Shown here piece by piece: positions 61,141-64,000 of a stretch of 64,000 nucleotides of DNA. Position 1 is the stretch's first letter. Every line of letters starts with the position of its first letter. Location of the stretch: positions 1 through 64,000 of the forward strand of contig NZ_CAAJGM010000011.1 in assembly GCF_900996235.1 (NCBI RefSeq), written 5' to 3'. Position numbers and translations under genes: made by a program. This DNA is from Paraburkholderia sp. BCC1885. GTDB lineage: Bacteria > Pseudomonadota > Gammaproteobacteria > Burkholderiales > Burkholderiaceae. The notes beneath the pieces were generated by a model. It saw only the letters and a list, made by a program, of their open reading frames with translations. It ran no database searches and was not told where the DNA came from.

Positions 61141-62403
61141 ATGTATTCCATCAGCACCCGGCACGAGCGCCGTCTCTTATGGCTGCTCGCGCTGACGCAG
61201 TTCACCATCATCATGGACTTCATGATCATGATGCCGCTGGGCCCGCAGATCATGCACAGCTTCGGCATCGCGCCGGCCGCCTTCGCGACCGCGGTGTCGG
61301 CCTACTCGTGGTGCTCGGGGCTCTCGGGCCTGTTCGCCGCGACCTATATCGACCGCTTCGACCGTCGCAAGCTGCTGCTGACGATTTACGCGCTGTTCGC
61401 GCTCTCCAATCTGGGTTGCGCGCTCGCCAGCAGCTATCCGCTGCTGCTCGCGGCGCGGGCGTTTGCCGGCCTGAGCGGCGGCGTGCTCGGCTCGGTAATC
61501 ATGGCGATTGTCGGCGACGTGATCCCGGTCCAGCGGCGCGGGGCGGCCACCGGCACCATCATGACCGCGTTCTCGCTGGCCGCGATTGCCGGCGTGCCTG
61601 CGGGCGTCATGCTCGGCGCGCGCTTTAACTGGGCGGCGCCGTTCGTGCTGCTGGTCGTGCTGTCCGTGCTGATCTGGATTGGCGGCTCGCTGATCGTACC
61701 GTCGCTCGCCGAGCACCTGAACCGCCGGCCGCCGCCGTTGCGCCAGGTGCTGCCCGACCTGATGCGTCTGCTCAGCAATCCGCGTCACCTGAATGCCTTT
61801 GCGCTCACCTTCACGATCATGGTGTCGCATATGCTGGTGATTCCGTTTATCGCGCCGATGCTGGTGCTCAACCACGGCGTGCCGCCCGCGCATCTGTCGT
61901 GGATGTACATGGGCGGCGGCTTCGCCACGTTCTTCACCTCGCGTCTGATCGGGCGCATGGCTGACCGCTACGGCAAGCACCGGGTGTTCCGCATCGCCGC
62001 GCTGATCTCGACGCTGCCGGTGCTGTTCGTCACCCACCTGCCCGATCTGCCGTTCGTGGCGGTCGTACTGTTCTTCCCGTTCTTTATGGTGGCGATGTCC
62101 GGACGGATGGTGCCGATGCAAGCCTTGCTGACCACCGTCCCCGAGCCGGCCCGGCGCGGCGCGTTTCTGAGCGCCAACAGCGCGTTGCAGGCGCTCGGCA
62201 CCGGCTGCGGCGCGTGGCTCGGCGGCCTGATGCTGACCAATACGGCAAGCGGACAGATTGCCGGATATGGCACGGTCGGCTGGGTGGCGGTGGCGCTGAC
62301 CATGGTGGCCGTGCTGTGGGTTGGCCGCGTCAAGGCTGCGGCGGACAGGGCGCCGGCACACGCGGCGGCGGACCTCGGTCCGGAACCGCTCGGCGAGGCC
62401 TGA
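61141..62403 (+). CDS. MFS transporter (drug:H+ antiporter type)
   Basis: 420 aa with 12 predicted helices. It opens ERRLLWLLALTQFTIIMDFMIMMPLGPQIMHSFGI, has the loop 2-3 motif YIDRFDRRKLLLTIY and a motif C-like GVPAGVMLG in helix 5. CAAGGA precedes ATG 61141. It lies 67 bp after the YqjH-like gene and is probably in the same operon, so it may export a siderophore, siderophore breakdown product or metal chelate; this link is inference. Confidence 0.9.
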   Translation: MYSISTRHERRLLWLLALTQFTIIMDFMIMMPLGPQIMHSFGIAPAAFATAVSAYSWCSGLSGLFAATYIDRFDRRKLLLTIYALFALSNLGCALASSYPLLLAARAFAGLSGGVLGSVIMAIVGDVIPVQRRGAATGTIMTAFSLAAIAGVPAGVMLGARFNWAAPFVLLVVLSVLIWIGGSLIVPSLAEHLNRRPPPLRQVLPDLMRLLSNPRHLNAFALTFTIMVSHMLVIPFIAPMLVLNHGVPPAHLSWMYMGGGFATFFTSRLIGRMADRYGKHRVFRIAALISTLPVLFVTHLPDLPFVAVVLFFPFFMVAMSGRMVPMQALLTTVPEPARRGAFLSANSALQALGTGCGAWLGGLMLTNTASGQIAGYGTVGWVAVALTMVAVLWVGRVKAAADRAPAHAAADLGPEPLGEA

Positions 62404-62493
62404 GCCTCGCCTGGGTTTTCGCGCGGGTCGCGTGCCGATTGCGCCGGTTGCGCGGCGGTTGTGCTTCGGCATCACGCGGCGCCGCTTGCGGGC

Positions 62494-64000
62494 TCAGCGC
62501 GGCGACGTATTCGTGCCGCCCAGCAGATCCGGAAAGTCCTCTTCCCAATACTCGCCAGGCAGGCGTGCGGGTTCCGTTTCCCGCTCCAGCTCACGGCGCC
62601 GCAGTTCGACGCGGCGGATCTTGCCGGAGATGGTTTTTGGCAATTCGCTGAATTGCAGCCGCCGCACCCGTTTGTAGGGCGAGAGTTTCTCGCGTGAAAA
62701 CTGGAATACGCTGCGCGCCAGTTCCGGACCCGCTTCGTAGCCGTGCCGCACCGTCACGAACGCCTTGGGCACGGCGAGACGCACGGCGCAGGCGCTCGGC
62801 ACCACAGCGGCTTCGGCAATCGCTTCGTGTTCGATCAGCACGCTCTCGAGTTCGAACGGGCTGAGCCGGTAATCGGACGACTTGAACACGTCGTCGGCGC
62901 GGCCTACATAGACGTAGTAGCCATCTTCGCGGCGCAGCGCGACATCGGAGGTGTGGTAGTAGCCGTTGCGCATCGCCTGCACAGTGGCGTTCGGGTTGTT
63001 CGCATAGCCCGTCATCAGGCCGAGCGGACGCTGCCCAGTCAGCGGCAAAGCAATTTCACCTTCCGTCGCGGCCTGATCGTCGGCGTCGACCAGTTCGATC
63101 CGGTAACCCGGCAAGGGGCGCCCCATCGATCCCGCCACGACCGGCTGCCCCGGCGAATTGCCGACGAGACAGGTGGTCTCCGTCTGGCCGAAACCATCGC
63201 GGATCGTAATGTCCCAGGCATGCCGTACCCGCTCGATAATCTCCGGATTCAACGGCTCGCCCGCGCCGACGATCTCGCGCAGCTTGACCGGATATTGCGT
63301 CAACGGCTCCTGCACCAGCATGCGCCAGACGGTGGGCGGGGCGCACAGAGTGGTGATGCGGCAGCGCACCAGCACGTCGAGCGTTTCTCTCGGCACAAAG
63401 CGCGCGTAATTGAAGACGAACACGCAGGCCTGCGCGTTCCACGGCGCGTAGAAGCAGCTCCAGGCATGTTTGGCCCAGCCTGGCGAACTGATGTTCCAAT
63501 GGATATCGCCGGGTTGCAGGCCGATCCAGTACATCGTCGACAGATGGCCGACCGGATAGCTCTGGTGGGTATGCTCGACGAGCTTGGGCTTCGACGTGGT
63601 GCCCGAGGTGAAATACAGCAGCAGCGGATCGGTGGCGCGGGTCGGGCCGTCCGGCGTGAAGTGCGGCGAGGCCCCGCCGGCGGCGGCCAGATCGATCCAG
63701 CCGTCGCGCGGCGCGCCGACCGAGACGCGCGTCAACGGAAACTCGATGCCGTCGAATTTCGCCAGTTCACCGCTGTCGGCCACCGCGAATTTCGCTTCGC
63801 CGATCTGCAGGCGGTCGCGCAGATCGTCGGCGGAAAGCTGGGTGGTGGCGGGCAAAACGATAGCGCCGAGCTTCATGGCCGCCAGCATCACGTCCCACAG
63901 TTCGACGCGGTTGGGCAGCATCAGCAGCAGACGATCGCCGCGCCCCACACCGATGCCGCGCAGAAAGTTCGCCATCCGCGCCGAACGCTCCGACATCTGC
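62494..64000 (-). CDS. Acyl-CoA synthetase (AMP-forming), 5' end beyond window
   Basis: At least 500 aa; the first Met visible (63996) is probably internal, since MSERSARMANFLRGIGVGRGDRLLLMLPN normally lies about 70-80 residues into the protein. Motifs: A3 LYFTSGTTSKPKLVEHTH, A5 GFGQTET, A7-A8 YVYVGRADDVFKSSDYRLSPFELESVL, and the C-terminal catalytic Lys in PKTISGKIRR. VEHTHQSYPVGHLSTMYWIGLQPGDIHWNISSPGWAKHAW is like the medium-chain/benzoate type. Convergent with the MFS gene. Confidence 0.92.
   Translation of the reverse strand, partial: QMSERSARMANFLRGIGVGRGDRLLLMLPNRVELWDVMLAAMKLGAIVLPATTQLSADDLRDRLQIGEAKFAVADSGELAKFDGIEFPLTRVSVGAPRDGWIDLAAAGGASPHFTPDGPTRATDPLLLYFTSGTTSKPKLVEHTHQSYPVGHLSTMYWIGLQPGDIHWNISSPGWAKHAWSCFYAPWNAQACVFVFNYARFVPRETLDVLVRCRITTLCAPPTVWRMLVQEPLTQYPVKLREIVGAGEPLNPEIIERVRHAWDITIRDGFGQTETTCLVGNSPGQPVVAGSMGRPLPGYRIELVDADDQAATEGEIALPLTGQRPLGLMTGYANNPNATVQAMRNGYYHTSDVALRREDGYYVYVGRADDVFKSSDYRLSPFELESVLIEHEAIAEAAVVPSACAVRLAVPKAFVTVRHGYEAGPELARSVFQFSREKLSPYKRVRRLQFSELPKTISGKIRRVELRRRELERETEPARLPGEYWEEDFPDLLGGTNTSPR

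Noticed and set aside
61177..62475. 432-codon minus-strand frame over the MFS gene
   Set aside because: Arg/His/Gln-rich shadow with no ribosome site or family motif; the sense strand encodes a complete 12-helix transporter.
1..64000. CRISPR arrays, tRNA, rRNA, integrase or intact insertion sequence
   Set aside because: No regularly spaced direct repeats, cloverleaf-like sequence, rRNA core or transposase motif was recognised on either strand; this was a reading, not a covariance-model search.

Overview
This is a GC-rich window with mostly compact gene packing. It looks like an accessory part of a Burkholderia sensu lato genome, most likely Paraburkholderia or a close relative, probably a second chromosome or megaplasmid. 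The evidence is the gene content: a DUF3331 protein, many LysR and AraC regulators, CaiB/CitE catabolism, an MdtNOP/FUSC efflux set, a YqjI/YqjH pair, and a hrpII-type (TTCG-N16-TTCG) promoter. No rRNA, tRNA, CRISPR array, integrase or intact transposase was recognised. Genus assignment is inference.

Layout. 0-3 kb: an unknown protein and two divergent HEPN-like genes. 3.3-8.3 kb: a LysR regulator followed by an LldP-type permease, a CaiB/BaiF CoA-transferase and a CitE-like lyase, which read as a carboxylic-acid uptake and cleavage operon. 8.3-9.3 kb: a Josephin-like cysteine protease behind a perfect hrpII box, a candidate type III effector. 9.5-19 kb: an SDR, a PsiD-like phosphatidylserine-decarboxylase-family enzyme, a PoxB-like ThDP enzyme with a Tat signal, a UvrA2-type ATPase and an RhlE-type helicase. 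19-21.3 kb: small unknowns and a GNAT acetyltransferase.

21.5-25.5 kb: a bufferin operon (bufA-bufB-X-bufC-doxX) with an unknown gene X set between the two maturation genes. Its first gene, with leader and the first 11 codons of bufB, is repeated in inverted orientation at 35.5-36.1 kb (645 bp, about 16 mismatches by eye). There it sits directly upstream of a ytcA-mdtN-mdtO-mdtP-like efflux operon (30.5-35.5 kb) and supplies a chimeric start for the ytcA-like gene. Between the copies lie a DUF3331 gene, two paralogous AraC regulators, an Lpd-like flavoprotein lacking one redox cysteine, an ABM monooxygenase and a remnant of a Na+/H+ antiporter.

36.7-38 kb: a second effector-like gene, with a deaminase-type HAE...PCxxC signature and a degenerate hrpII-like promoter. 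38.2-50.1 kb: an alpha/beta hydrolase, LysR/SDR, two small heat-shock proteins, two tandem DUF1254 proteins, a D-lactate dehydrogenase and its divergent LysR. 50.5-52.8 kb: a lower-GC two-gene island with a P-loop ATPase (C-terminal helix-hairpin-helix) and a HEPN-motif protein, the best candidate for an undescribed defence module. 53.1-54.4 kb: a DmeR/DmeF nickel-cobalt efflux operon. 54.5-64 kb: a periplasmic hydrolase, an MFS carrier, a Gln-rich small protein, small unknowns, YqjI/YqjH with an MFS exporter, and an acyl-CoA synthetase cut by the window end.

All calls were made by reading the sequence. Family assignments rest on motifs, not on database searches.
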